Part shown: positions 26,647-36,397 of the stretch, one piece after another | How the letters are laid out: the number at the start of each line of letters is the position of its first letter | Position numbering within the stretch: the stretch's first letter is position 1 | From: DASVTR01 sp036382855 | GTDB lineage: Bacteria > Acidobacteriota > Blastocatellia > Pyrinomonadales > Pyrinomonadaceae | NCBI GenBank assembly: GCA_036382855.1 | Contig: DASVPO010000008.1 | Span: 248,001-312,000, forward strand | Reading direction: 5' to 3' | DNA length: 64,000 nt | Notes under the pieces: model-generated | Told to the model about the DNA's origin: nothing | Databases searched by the model: none | The model's input: the letters and a program-made list of their open reading frames with translations, nothing else | Translations under genes and position numbers: made by a program

Positions 26647-28141
26647 GAAGGGAGCACCTAAAAGCGAGGAGACGCTGGACCCGGATGATTGGGAAGCTTT
26701 GCGCGCGCTCGGTCATCGAATGGTGGACGATATGCTCGACTACCTGAGAGAGGTGCGCGAGCGTCCAGTCTGGCAACCGATTCCGCAGGAGGTCAAAGAG
26801 CATCTCAATCAGCCTTTGCCTTTGCAAGCGCAGGGCGCTGAAGATGCGTACACAGAGTTTAAGCAGTATGTCCTGCCGCATCCGATGGGCAATATCCATC
26901 CGCGCTTCTGGGGCTGGGTCATCGGAACGGGCACACCCTCCGGCGCGCTCGCAGAGATGCTGGCGGCGACGATGAACCCGAACGTCGGCGGCGCTGACCA
27001 GGGCCCTGTCTATGTCGAACGGCAAGTGCTCGATTGGTGCAAGGAGATGCTTGGCTATCCGAGCAGTGCGAGCGGGCTGCTGGTTAGCGGAGCTTCGATG
27101 GCAAACGTCGTCGGGTTAACGGTGGCTCGTAATGCGAAGGCGGGTTTCGATGTCGCACGCGAGGGCGTGCAAGCCGCGCCGCGCAGGCTGACGATGTACG
27201 GCTCGGTTGAGATTCATAGTTCTTTGCAGAAGGCCGCGGAGCTTCTGGGAATCGGCAATGAAGGCTTGCGGCGTATTCCCGTTAACTCTGAGTTTCAGAT
27301 TGACGTGGCGGTGCTGGCCGCTGCTATCGCGGAAGACCGTGCGCGTGGCTTTCAGCCGTGTTGCGTGATAGGCAACGCGGGCGCAGTCAATACGGGAGCG
27401 ATTGATGATTTAGAGAAGCTGGCCGAGCTTTGCCGAAGGGAAGCTTTGTGGTTTCACGTTGACGGAGCTTTCGGCGCGCTGGCAGCGCTCTCGCCCGACT
27501 TAAAGCCGCTGCTGAAAGGCATGGAACAGGCAGACTCGCTGGCCTTCGATTTACACAAGTGGATGTACATGCCTTACGAAGCGGGCTGCATTCTGATTCG
27601 ACACGCGGAGGAGCATCACCGCTCGTTCTCAGTTCCCGGCGCTTATCTGGTACACGCCAAACGCGGCCTGTCGGCGGGCACAACGTGGTTCAGCGAATAC
27701 GGCGTGCAGCTTTCGCGTAGCTTCAGGGCGCTCAAAATCTGGATGCTGATGAAGGAGCACGGGCTGGAAAAGTATGGCCGCATTATCAGGCAAAACGTCG
27801 AGCAGGCGCGCTATCTTGCCTCTTTGATTGAAGCCGAGCCTAAGCTTGAACTGCTTGCGCCCGTGCCGCTCAACATCGTCTGCTTCCGCTATGTTGATGC
27901 AGGGTTGAGCGAAGCCCAGCTTAACGAGTTGAACGAAGAATTGTTGGCCCAGCTACAGGAGAGCGGTGTGGCCGTTCCATCGAATACGGTTCTTGACGGC
28001 AAATACGCTCTGCGTGTAGCGATAACGAATCATCGCAGCCGCCGTGAAGACTTCCGCCTCCTCGTCAGCAAAGTGCTTGAGTTGGCCCAGAGGCAAATGA
28101 GCAGACGGCCGGAGCGGCGTGCAGAATCGCTTGTGGAGTGA
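26639..28141 (+). CDS. PLP-dependent group II (aromatic-L-amino-acid type) decarboxylase
   Basis: A 500-residue fold-type I PLP enzyme of the aromatic amino acid/glutamate decarboxylase family. The lysine forming the Schiff base is in SLAFDLHKWMYMPYEAGC; PLP-phosphate and ring contacts lie in VSGASMANVVGLTVARN and LWFHVDGAFGALAAL. The N-terminus HPRFWGWVIGTGTPSGALAEM is typical. It would convert an amino acid to an amine and CO2 in the cytoplasm; substrate specificity cannot be read from sequence. It is coupled to the upstream exporter and followed 7 bases later by a split-barrel flavoprotein. Confidence 0.9.
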   Translation: MDEKGAPKSEETLDPDDWEALRALGHRMVDDMLDYLREVRERPVWQPIPQEVKEHLNQPLPLQAQGAEDAYTEFKQYVLPHPMGNIHPRFWGWVIGTGTPSGALAEMLAATMNPNVGGADQGPVYVERQVLDWCKEMLGYPSSASGLLVSGASMANVVGLTVARNAKAGFDVAREGVQAAPRRLTMYGSVEIHSSLQKAAELLGIGNEGLRRIPVNSEFQIDVAVLAAAIAEDRARGFQPCCVIGNAGAVNTGAIDDLEKLAELCRREALWFHVDGAFGALAALSPDLKPLLKGMEQADSLAFDLHKWMYMPYEAGCILIRHAEEHHRSFSVPGAYLVHAKRGLSAGTTWFSEYGVQLSRSFRALKIWMLMKEHGLEKYGRIIRQNVEQARYLASLIEAEPKLELLAPVPLNIVCFRYVDAGLSEAQLNELNEELLAQLQESGVAVPSNTVLDGKYALRVAITNHRSRREDFRLLVSKVLELAQRQMSRRPERRAESLVE

Positions 28142-28148
28142 AAAACAG

Positions 28149-28802
28149 ATGGAGAGATTTGAGGCGACTGAAAAGACGAGGCTCAAGCGGCTGCCGAAGC
28201 GTGCGGAGTATGAACGGGCGGCTGTTTATAAGATTCTGGACGAAGGCTTTATCTGTCATGTGGGCTTCGTCATAGAGGGGCAGCCCTTCGTTATCCCGAC
28301 CGGGTACGCACGCGCCGGTGATGAGCTTTACATACACGGCTCGCAGGCCAGCCGTATGCTGCGCACGCTACGCGACGGAGTTGACGTTTGCGTGACCGTC
28401 ACGCTGGTTGATGGCCTCGTGATGGCGCGTTCGGCGTTTCATCATTCGATAAACTATCGCTCGGTCGTCGTCTTCGGTCGCGCATTGCTTGTGGATGATG
28501 CAGCGGAGAAGATGGAAGCGCTGCGCCTGTTTACGGAGCATGTCGTGCCGGGGCGCTGGGCGGAAGTGCGTTGGCCCAACGAGAGCGAGATGAAGGCAAC
28601 GATGGTGCTGCGGCTGCCGCTCGTTGAAGCTTCGGCCAAAGTGCGGACAGGCCCGCCGGTAGATGACGAGGAAGACTACGGACTCTCGGTCTGGGCCGGA
28701 GTCTTGCCCTTGAAGTTAGAGACCGAAACTCCCGTCAAAGACCCTCGCCTGCCCGACGGCATCGAGCCCTCCGCCTGCATTACCAACTACCGTAGAGCAT
28801 GA
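28149..28802 (+). CDS. pyridoxamine 5'-phosphate oxidase-like split-barrel protein (NimA-like)
   Basis: About 217 residues. The start is ATG 28149, 7 bases after the decarboxylase. The fold is the FMN-binding split barrel of the PNPOx-like superfamily: LDEGFICHVGFVIEGQPFVI, IHGSQASRMLRTLRDGVDV and the NimA-type SAFHHSINYRSVVVFGRA. These proteins bind flavin, F420 or heme. Coupled to a PLP-enzyme gene and a PLP-type regulator, it may act on a B6 vitamer or on the amine product, but that is inference. Confidence 0.82.
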   Translation: MERFEATEKTRLKRLPKRAEYERAAVYKILDEGFICHVGFVIEGQPFVIPTGYARAGDELYIHGSQASRMLRTLRDGVDVCVTVTLVDGLVMARSAFHHSINYRSVVVFGRALLVDDAAEKMEALRLFTEHVVPGRWAEVRWPNESEMKATMVLRLPLVEASAKVRTGPPVDDEEDYGLSVWAGVLPLKLETETPVKDPRLPDGIEPSACITNYRRA

Positions 28803-28815
28803 AGAGCGGTTGATA

Positions 28816-28868
28816 CAGTCCAACATGGAGTCGTTGTTTGATAGAAACAACGACTCCATGTTGGACTG
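28816..28868. repeat. perfect 24-bp inverted repeat with 5-base loop
   Basis: The left arm 28816-28839 (starts CAGTCCAACATGG) and right arm 28845-28868 are perfect reverse complements around GATAG. It lies 13 bases after the flavoprotein stop. No T-run follows, so it would form a very stable RNA hairpin rather than a classic terminator. It is unrelated in sequence to the word repeats. Confidence 0.9.
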
Positions 28869-28965
28869 CTGCGTTGAATCAATCTCCCTCGTTCGCGTTC
28901 CTCTCATCACGAATGTTAGAATGCGAGGCGTTATCCAAGTCCTGAAAAATTTCATGGAGGCAATT

Positions 28966-29421
28966 ATGCTTAAAGAAGGCGATGCCGCGCCTGATTTCAC
29001 GACGCGCGACGCGGAGGGCAATCAGGTTCGACTCTCGGATTTTCGCGGCCAGAAGGTCGCGCTCTATTTCTACCCGAAGGACGACACGCCGGGATGTACG
29101 AAGCAGGCTTGCTCGTTTCGTGATTCCAATTCCGAATTGACTGAGAAGGGCATTAAGGTGCTCGGCGTCTCGCTCGATTCCGAGGAATCGCACCAGCAGT
29201 TTGCCAGCAAATACAATCTGCCGTTCACGCTTTTAAGTGACACAGACCATTCCGTTTCCGAACTCTACGGCGTCTACGGAGAGCAGAGCTACGCAGGGCG
29301 CAGCTACATGGGCCTCGCGCGCAAGACTTTTCTGATAAACGAACAAGGCATCATCAAAAAGGTGTTCGACAAGGTAAACGTCGAAGAGCATGCTGACGAA
29401 GTGATGGCAGCCTTCGCTTAA
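28966..29421 (+). CDS. bcp: Bcp-type peroxiredoxin
   Basis: A 151-residue thiol peroxidase reducing organic hydroperoxides and H2O2. The peroxidatic cysteine is in DTPGCTKQACSFRD, with a second cysteine five residues on as the resolving Cys, the atypical 2-Cys arrangement of E. coli Bcp. ATG 28966 follows ATGGAGG at 28954-28960. The frame is open further upstream to the hairpin at 28816, but that part has no homology-like character. Electrons would come from thioredoxin or glutaredoxin. Confidence 0.93.
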   Translation: MLKEGDAAPDFTTRDAEGNQVRLSDFRGQKVALYFYPKDDTPGCTKQACSFRDSNSELTEKGIKVLGVSLDSEESHQQFASKYNLPFTLLSDTDHSVSELYGVYGEQSYAGRSYMGLARKTFLINEQGIIKKVFDKVNVEEHADEVMAAFA

Positions 29422-29461
29422 GCGCGGACTTGCTTCTTGCAGATTCATTATGCAGGAGAAG

Positions 29462-30439
29462 ATGTCACAGTCTCTCGCAGCGGAAGCCTCCAACCCTTCG
29501 TCGTCGAATCACCAACCGGCTCTGCGCTGTCGCGCGCTCGTCAAGCGCTTCGCAGACGTGACGGCGGTTGACGGCCTCGACCTCGAAGTCCGCAAGGGCG
29601 AGTGCTTCGGTCTGCTTGGGCCAAACGGGGCGGGCAAGACGACGACCGTTGAAATTCTTGAAGGCTTGACGCCGGCCGACAGCGGTACGGTCGAAGTGTT
29701 GGGCCAAAGTTGGGGCGCTGGCGATGATCGCGCTCTGCGCAATCGCCTCGGCGTGCAGTTGCAGGAAACTCAACTGTCAGAGAAGGTCACGGTCGAAGAG
29801 ACCGTGCGCCTTTTTCGCAGCTTCTACGAGCGCGGCCCGACGGTTGATGAGATTATCCAGAGCGTTGAGTTGAACGAAAAACGGGGTGCGCGCGTTGGCA
29901 AGCTTTCGGGCGGACAGAAGCAGCGACTTGCAATCGCCTGCGCGCTGGTCGGCGCGCCGGACTTGCTGTTTCTTGACGAGCCGACGACGGGGCTTGACCC
30001 GCAGGCGCGCTTAAAGTTGTGGGACATCATTGAAAACTTCAGAAGCGGCGGCGGAACAATTCTGCTGACGACACACTACATGGAGGAAGCCGCGCGCTTG
30101 TGTGACCGTGTAGCGATTATGGACCACGGGCGAATGATAGCGCTCGGCACGCCGCAGGAGTTGATAGCCTCGCTGGAAGCAGACCAGATTGTGGAATTCA
30201 GCGCGACCGGCGAATTGCAGGAAGAGCAGCTATCGCGACTACAGGGCGTGCGCCGCGTTCGACAGAGCGGAAACAATAACGGCTACTCGCTGACGGTTAA
30301 GGACATCAGTACGGCGCTGCCAGCTTTGCTCGCGGAGCTTGAGCGACAGCGCGTGAGTCTCATCCGTCTCACCACTCATCAGGCCACGCTCGAAGATGTT
30401 TTCGTTAGTCTGACGGGAAGGATGCTGCGCGATGGATGA
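29462..30439 (+). CDS. ABC-2-type exporter ATP-binding protein
   Basis: Walker A GPNGAGKTTT, signature KLSGGQKQRLAIACAL, Walker B DLLFLDEPTTGLD and H-loop TTHYMEEA are intact. The EPTTGLDPQARLKLW pattern and the C-terminal 80-residue extension are typical of drug/lipid ABC-2 exporters (CcmA/DrrA group). ATG 29462 follows AGGAGAAG; ATG 29450 in the same frame is possible. It overlaps its permease gene by 8 bases, so the two are co-translated. Confidence 0.92.
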   Translation: MSQSLAAEASNPSSSNHQPALRCRALVKRFADVTAVDGLDLEVRKGECFGLLGPNGAGKTTTVEILEGLTPADSGTVEVLGQSWGAGDDRALRNRLGVQLQETQLSEKVTVEETVRLFRSFYERGPTVDEIIQSVELNEKRGARVGKLSGGQKQRLAIACALVGAPDLLFLDEPTTGLDPQARLKLWDIIENFRSGGGTILLTTHYMEEAARLCDRVAIMDHGRMIALGTPQELIASLEADQIVEFSATGELQEEQLSRLQGVRRVRQSGNNNGYSLTVKDISTALPALLAELERQRVSLIRLTTHQATLEDVFVSLTGRMLRDG

Positions 30440-31613
30440 AGTCAAAAGCGACCGTCTGCCGGAAGGAAAACAGAGAGCAGAGCGAGAAGATGCGCGCACG
30501 CCTTTGTCTCGCAATGCAGGCAGCGAAGAAAAACGCGGGCGACTTTTTCATCCACTGATAGAGTTGACGCTGACGAGACTCAGGGAATTTCTGCGCGAGA
30601 AGGAGGCGCTCTTCTGGGTCTTCATTTTTCCCGTGTTGCTCGCCTTCGCACTCGGTATAGCCTTCCGCAACGCGCCGCCTGAAAAGCAGCGCATCGCCGT
30701 TGAGCGAAGCGGCGCGACGGACGCAACCGCCAACGAAATCGCACGCGTACTTTCAAGCTCAACGGAAGTTGAGCCCGTGCTGCTCGCGCCAGCTGAAGCG
30801 GCGCAGTCTTTGCGCAGCGGCAAAGTCGCGATGATTGTGCGCCCGCGTCGTGAGACCGTTAGTTCGACGACGCTGACGGGCGAGCTTGATTACCAGTTTG
30901 ACCCGACGCGGCCTGAGAGCAAGGTGGCACGCCTCGCAGTTGACGATGCGCTGCAACGCGCGCTCGGCCGCACGGACGTGATGATTGCCCGAGAGCAGAA
31001 AACCATAGAGCCGGGTGCGCGCTACATAGACTTTCTCATTCCGGGGCTGATAGGGCTCAACCTGATGGGCAGCGGCATGTGGGGCTTAGGCTTCACGGTC
31101 GTGCAGGCGCGCGGGCGCAAACTTCTCAAACGCTTCGCCGCCACGCCCATGCGGCGCACGCATTACCTGCTGTCGTTCATGTTCTCGCGCCTGATTTTTC
31201 TGGCCCTTGAAGTCGCGGCTCTCATTGCGTTCGGATGGATTGTGTTCGGCGTCGCCGTGCGCGGCTCTATTTTGAGCGTCGCCGTTATCTCCCTGCTCGG
31301 TGGGCTAACTTTTTCGGGGCTGGGAATGCTTGTGGCGGCGCGGCCGCAGACCATTGAAGGTGTGTCGGGTTTGATGAACTTCGTGATGCTGCCGATGTGG
31401 CTGCTGTCTGGCACGTTCTTCTCTTCGGCACGTTTTCCAGAACTCTTTCAGCCCTTCATCAAGGCGCTGCCGTTGACGGCGATGAACGATTCGCTCCGCG
31501 CCGTCATCAACGACGGCGCATCGTTGGCTTCCAACTGGGGGCCAATCGCCGTCCTCCTCGCATGGTGTCTGCTGAGCGTTGCCATCGCACTGAAAATCTT
31601 CCGCTGGCAGTGA
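30432..31613 (+). CDS. ABC-2-type exporter permease
   Basis: A 393-residue ABC-2 permease. A charged 45-residue N-terminus leads into the first helix (LFWVFIFPVLLAFALGIAF), an extracytoplasmic domain of about 150 residues (typical of the YhhJ/DrrB-like subgroup), and five further helices (IDFLIPGLIGLNLMGSGMWG through GPIAVLLAWCLLSVAIAL). It pairs with the overlapping ATPase to form an exporter of unknown substrate. Nothing is recognised in 31614-31822 apart from a possible unassigned leader. Confidence 0.9.
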   Translation: MDEVKSDRLPEGKQRAEREDARTPLSRNAGSEEKRGRLFHPLIELTLTRLREFLREKEALFWVFIFPVLLAFALGIAFRNAPPEKQRIAVERSGATDATANEIARVLSSSTEVEPVLLAPAEAAQSLRSGKVAMIVRPRRETVSSTTLTGELDYQFDPTRPESKVARLAVDDALQRALGRTDVMIAREQKTIEPGARYIDFLIPGLIGLNLMGSGMWGLGFTVVQARGRKLLKRFAATPMRRTHYLLSFMFSRLIFLALEVAALIAFGWIVFGVAVRGSILSVAVISLLGGLTFSGLGMLVAARPQTIEGVSGLMNFVMLPMWLLSGTFFSSARFPELFQPFIKALPLTAMNDSLRAVINDGASLASNWGPIAVLLAWCLLSVAIALKIFRWQ

Positions 31614-31822
31614 AGCTGGCAATAAGCCACCTCGGGAACAGTGATAGCGCGCTCATCCTAATCTTAATACCTCTGCGATGATGGGTTGACAATAAAAGCT
31701 TGTCACCGCCAGCGCTTTCCGCTACTCTACGCGCGCTCGAAGTATCCGCGCACCGCAAACCGCGCACCATCAGAGCATCCTCTGTCAGCATACAGCTTAC
31801 TTATCCACACGAGGTTTCAGCC

Positions 31823-34800
31823 ATGCAGACTCTTCTCAACTCCCGCACGAGTCAGACGGACGCATATTGCCCTTCGCTCACAATCTTCTTCCTCTGCTTT
31901 TTCGTCATCTTCGTCCTAAGTTCACAGGCCAGCACACAATCCATAAGCGATGTGCGTCAACTACAGCCCAACCAGCCGGTCGTGCGGACGCTGAAAGGCG
32001 GCGAAAACCACGTCTATCAAATCAATCTCAAAGCCGGACAGTTTATGCACACCGAGGTCAACCAGAGCGCGGGCTTCGATGTCATCGTTTCTTTATTCTC
32101 ACCCGACGGTCAACTGATAATTGAGATGAACGCCAAAGACGGCTACCTGTGGCGTGAAGCCGTCTCATTCACCGCCGCCAGCAGCGGAACGTACAAACTC
32201 GAAATCAAACCCGCCGAACCAAATGCCAACGCAGGCAGCTATCAGATACGGCTTGACCGCCTGCGCGAGCCGGACGAACGAGATCGGAAGCGGATTGCCG
32301 CCGAACAAGCATTTTATAAAGGGCGGAGCTTGTACTTAAAAGGCGAACAAGCTTTGGCGCAGGCGCTCAAGCACTTTGACGAGGCCCTAAGTTTATGGCG
32401 AGAGATAGAAGATAAATATTGGGAAGCCGTAACGCTCACAGCCCTTGGCTGGACGCATGGCGATTTAAGTCAGAACGAAAGGGCTGTAGATTCACTAAGT
32501 AAGGCATTAAAACTGTTTCGAGAAGTTAAAGACAGGACGGGTGAAGGGAAAGCGGTCAACGCTTTGGGGATTGCTTATAGCGTCCTTAAACAATACAAGC
32601 AGGCGAAAGACTATTACGAGCAGGCTTTAACCATTAGACGAGAAGGTAAAGACAGGCGCGGCGAAGGCAACACGCTCTTCAGGCTTGGAGAAGTTTCCTT
32701 CCGCAATAATCAATATGCGGAGGCGCGAGACTATTACGAGCAGGCTTTAATTATTTACCGGGAGATTAAAAACAGAGGTAATGAAGTAGTCACGCTCTTC
32801 AATCTGGGACAAGCTTACGGGAATCTCAAAGAGTATGAACGAGCGAGAAATTCTCTTGAGCAAGCTTTAAACATCCACCGGGAAACCAAAGATAGAAGAG
32901 CTGAGGGCGCAACGCTTTTTATTCTCGCTAATACTTATGGCAACCTTAACCAGAGGGAGAAAGAGAGAGACTATAAAGAGCAGGCTCTGGCGATTGCAAG
33001 AGAAGTAAAAGATCGGAGAATTGAAGCCGGAACGCTCGTCAGTTTGGCGCTTGGTTATCTTACCTTAAGCCAAACGGATAAGGCGCGTGATTATCTTGAG
33101 CAAGCTCTAGTCATCCAAAGAGAGTTGAAAGACAGGGAAGGTGAAAGCAACGCCCTTAATTATCTGGGACTCCTTTATTCAAGCTTAAACCAGTTCGACA
33201 AGGCGCTGGATTATCATTTGCAAGCTCTAGCTATCAAAAGAGAAATAAAAGACCGCAGCGGCGAAGGTAATATCTCAAGCTACATCGGTACTCTTTATTC
33301 TTTTGAACGACAGCATGAGAAAGCGCGGGATTATTTAGAACAAGGACTAGCGATAGCCAGAGAAGTAAAAGACCGCAATAACGAAAGCTTTGCCCTGACC
33401 CAGTTAGGGGTAGTTTATACAGACTTACATGAATTAGAGAAGGCACAATCTGCCGGAGAGCAAGCATTAGCCATCAGAAGAGAGATGAAGGATAGGCTCA
33501 ACGAAGCCGGTGCACTTGGTGGCCTTGGGTTTATCTATATCCATTTGGGACAATATGAAAAAGCATTCGATAGTTTCGAGCAAAGTTTAGCCATCAGGAG
33601 AGAGTTGAAAGACCGCAACGGTGAAGCTCTCGCTCTCAATAATCTGGCGTTGGTGAGCATCTACTTCAGTCAATTCGAGAAAGCGCGAGATTATTCAGAG
33701 CAAGCTTTAGCGATAACCAGAGAAGTCAAAAATCGAGTGTTGGAACAAATTGCGCTCAATGGTTTGGGAATGGCCTATTCTGCTTTAAGCCAGTTCGAGA
33801 AAGCGCGAGACTACTACGAGCAATCGTTGGCAATCACCAGAGAATTAAAGAATCTAGGCGCTGAGGGGACAACCCTCAACAGCTTAGGCGGCATTTACGT
33901 TAATTTGAGCCAGTATGAAAAAGCGCTGGAGTATCACGAGCAAGCTTTGAAGATAGCGAGACAAGTCAAAGACCGAAGTGCAGAAGGCGGAGCGCTCAGG
34001 AGCCTGGGGAAAGTCTATTTGAGCTTAAGCCAATTCGATAAGGCGCAGGATTTTTACGAGCAAGGTCTGGCAATCTCAAGAGAACTGAAAAGCAAGCTCG
34101 CCGAAGGCGCGGCGCTCATTGACCTTGGATATGTTTATTTAAACATAAACCAATATGAAAAGGCGCGAGACTATTATGAGAGAGGGTTGGCGATAAATAG
34201 GGAGTTGAAAGTCCGTTTCGGTGAGGTCAATCCGCTGCTCGGTATCGGGGCGGTCTTTTCGGATTTAAGTCAATACGGAAAGGCGGCAGATTTCTACCAG
34301 CAATCGCTGGCGATAATTAAAGACCTGAAGGACCGGCGCGGCGAAGGCATCCTGCTCAATGCTGTAGGCACTACGCATTTAAACTTGAAGCAGTATGACA
34401 AAGCGCAGAGTTATTTCGAGCAAGCTCTGGCAATCGCAAAAGAAGTTAAAAATAAGAATGATGAGGCAAACTCACTCATTAATCTAGGAGAGGTTTACCT
34501 GAACTTAAACCAGTACGAAAAAGCGCAAGATTTTTACGAGCAAGGTCTGGCTTTAACGAGAGAAGTAAAAAGCCGGAGCAGCGAAGGCTCCGCGCTTAAT
34601 GGGCTTGGAGACGTATCTCAGAAATTGAAGCAATTTGATAAGGCACGGGATTTTTACCGGCAAGCGCTGGCGATAGCGAGAGAGATTAAAAACAGAAAGT
34701 TTGAAGGCAAAGTACTGTGGAGTTTTATGGCGCTTTTGAGCAAGCAGGACAAACCGGGCCTCGCAGCCTTTTACGGTAAGCAGGCGATTAATGCGTTTCA

Positions 34801-36397
34801 GGAAATTCGCGGCAATATCAAGAGTTTCGATAAGGAAGCTCAGCAGAGTTTCCTGAAAGATAAAGAATCGGCCTATCGAACTCTGGCCGATGTGCTGATT
34901 GCTCAAGGGCGTTTGCCCGAAGCAGAGCGGGTGCTCGTGATGCTAAAGGAGGAGGAGTATTTTGAGTTCGTGCGGCGTAATAGCGGCGAAGCCAACGCGC
35001 TGACACTGCGCGCCACGCTTAATTCAGAAGAAGTAAAACTTGAGGAGGAGTACAACAAGCTCGCAGACGACATCACGCGCATCGGCAAAGAGCGCGGCGA
35101 ACTCTACGCCAAAACGGCACGCACCGCCGCCGAAGAACAGTTGCTCGCCCTTCGCGATGAACAACTCGCCGTCGCAACAGACCACTTCTTGAAATTCCTC
35201 GAACAACTAGAGGTCAAGCTGGGACACAACACAGCAACGAGAGCGCCGGTCGCACAGGTTCGCAATGCGCTCGGGATGCAGGATACTCTGCGTGAGCTTG
35301 GGCAGGGGGCCGTTCTGCTCTATACGCTCATAGGCGAAGACAAGTATCGCATCATGCTCGTCACGCCGGACACGCAACAGGCTTACGAGAATCCCATTAA
35401 ATCCGTTGACCTTCAACGCAAAGTGCTTGCCTTCCGCGAGGCGCTGCAAAACTCTGACTCAGACCCCACCGCGCTCGCCAGAGAACTTTACCAGATACTC
35501 ATCGGCCCGAAGCTCGCACACGATTTGAAGCAGGCCGGAGCCAAGACGCTGATGTGGTCGCTCGACGGCGTGCTGCGCTACTTGCCCGTCACTGCGCTGC
35601 ACGACGGCCAGCAATACCTCGTCGAAAATTATCGCAACGTAATCTTCACTCCCGTCAGCCAGTCTCACCTCAAAGACCCCGTTGCTGCACACTGGAAGGC
35701 TCTCGGTCTCGGCGTTTCGCAAAGCAAGAGCGTTGAGATAGGCGGCAAACAAGTGGCTTTAATCTCATTGCCAGGCGTGGTGAAGGAACTGCGCACAATC
35801 ATCCGCGACGCCTCGGAGCAGGCAACGAGCAGTTCCGGCGTGCTCATCGGGCGAGTTATGCTTGACGAAGGCTTCACCAAAGAGACTATGAAGTCAGCGC
35901 TCTACCAGAGATTTCAACTCGTACATATCGCCAGCCACTTTATCTTTCAACCCGGTAGTGAAACCAACTCGTTTCTCTTACTCGGAGACAAAAATAAACA
36001 GAACGATAGGTTAACGCTGGCAGAATTCAAAGCCATCAAATTCGATGGCGTTAACCTGCTGACGCTCTCCGCCTGCGAAACGGCACTGGGCGGTGAGAAG
36101 GCAAACGGCGTCGAAGTTGAAAGCTTCGGCGTGCTCGCTCAGCGGCAGGGAGCAAAGGCGGTGATAGCAACCCTCTGGTCGGTCGCAGACGAAAGCACAC
36201 CCATTCTGATGCGCGAATTCTACAGAATACGTGAAGCCAATCCCGGGATGACGAAAATCGAGGCCCTGCAACGCGCTCAACTTTCGCTGATGCGCGGCGC
36301 ATCGAAGACTAGCGGCGAAAGGAGAAATAGCAGAGCAACGCTCTACTCGCACCCTTACTACTGGGCACCGTTCATTCTCATAGGCAACTGGAAATGA
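31823..36397 (+). CDS. giant secreted TPR-CHAT protease-like protein
   Basis: About 1524 residues. From ATG 31823 there is an uncleaved or cleaved hydrophobic signal (SLTIFFLCFFVIFVLSS). A PPC-like beta domain follows (about 45-145; VYQINLKAGQFMHTEVNQ), then about twenty TPRs with a strict 40-residue period and linker pattern REVKDRxxEGxAL, then a helical connector and a C-terminal CHAT domain. The caspase-like pair is present: His1372 in HIASHF and Cys1418 in TLSACETALGG, so it is predicted to be a cysteine protease. The TPR stretch is visibly more AT-rich than its neighbours. The 5' extension to 31700 would mask the signal. Confidence 0.88.
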   Translation: MQTLLNSRTSQTDAYCPSLTIFFLCFFVIFVLSSQASTQSISDVRQLQPNQPVVRTLKGGENHVYQINLKAGQFMHTEVNQSAGFDVIVSLFSPDGQLIIEMNAKDGYLWREAVSFTAASSGTYKLEIKPAEPNANAGSYQIRLDRLREPDERDRKRIAAEQAFYKGRSLYLKGEQALAQALKHFDEALSLWREIEDKYWEAVTLTALGWTHGDLSQNERAVDSLSKALKLFREVKDRTGEGKAVNALGIAYSVLKQYKQAKDYYEQALTIRREGKDRRGEGNTLFRLGEVSFRNNQYAEARDYYEQALIIYREIKNRGNEVVTLFNLGQAYGNLKEYERARNSLEQALNIHRETKDRRAEGATLFILANTYGNLNQREKERDYKEQALAIAREVKDRRIEAGTLVSLALGYLTLSQTDKARDYLEQALVIQRELKDREGESNALNYLGLLYSSLNQFDKALDYHLQALAIKREIKDRSGEGNISSYIGTLYSFERQHEKARDYLEQGLAIAREVKDRNNESFALTQLGVVYTDLHELEKAQSAGEQALAIRREMKDRLNEAGALGGLGFIYIHLGQYEKAFDSFEQSLAIRRELKDRNGEALALNNLALVSIYFSQFEKARDYSEQALAITREVKNRVLEQIALNGLGMAYSALSQFEKARDYYEQSLAITRELKNLGAEGTTLNSLGGIYVNLSQYEKALEYHEQALKIARQVKDRSAEGGALRSLGKVYLSLSQFDKAQDFYEQGLAISRELKSKLAEGAALIDLGYVYLNINQYEKARDYYERGLAINRELKVRFGEVNPLLGIGAVFSDLSQYGKAADFYQQSLAIIKDLKDRRGEGILLNAVGTTHLNLKQYDKAQSYFEQALAIAKEVKNKNDEANSLINLGEVYLNLNQYEKAQDFYEQGLALTREVKSRSSEGSALNGLGDVSQKLKQFDKARDFYRQALAIAREIKNRKFEGKVLWSFMALLSKQDKPGLAAFYGKQAINAFQEIRGNIKSFDKEAQQSFLKDKESAYRTLADVLIAQGRLPEAERVLVMLKEEEYFEFVRRNSGEANALTLRATLNSEEVKLEEEYNKLADDITRIGKERGELYAKTARTAAEEQLLALRDEQLAVATDHFLKFLEQLEVKLGHNTATRAPVAQVRNALGMQDTLRELGQGAVLLYTLIGEDKYRIMLVTPDTQQAYENPIKSVDLQRKVLAFREALQNSDSDPTALARELYQILIGPKLAHDLKQAGAKTLMWSLDGVLRYLPVTALHDGQQYLVENYRNVIFTPVSQSHLKDPVAAHWKALGLGVSQSKSVEIGGKQVALISLPGVVKELRTIIRDASEQATSSSGVLIGRVMLDEGFTKETMKSALYQRFQLVHIASHFIFQPGSETNSFLLLGDKNKQNDRLTLAEFKAIKFDGVNLLTLSACETALGGEKANGVEVESFGVLAQRQGAKAVIATLWSVADESTPILMREFYRIREANPGMTKIEALQRAQLSLMRGASKTSGERRNSRATLYSHPYYWAPFILIGNWK

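Noticed and set aside
31687..31704. TGACAA-N7-TTGTCA palindrome upstream of the TPR-CHAT gene as a MocR operator
   Set aside because: The half-sites point the opposite way from those at 25521 and 25544, and the gene has no functional link to the MocR operon.
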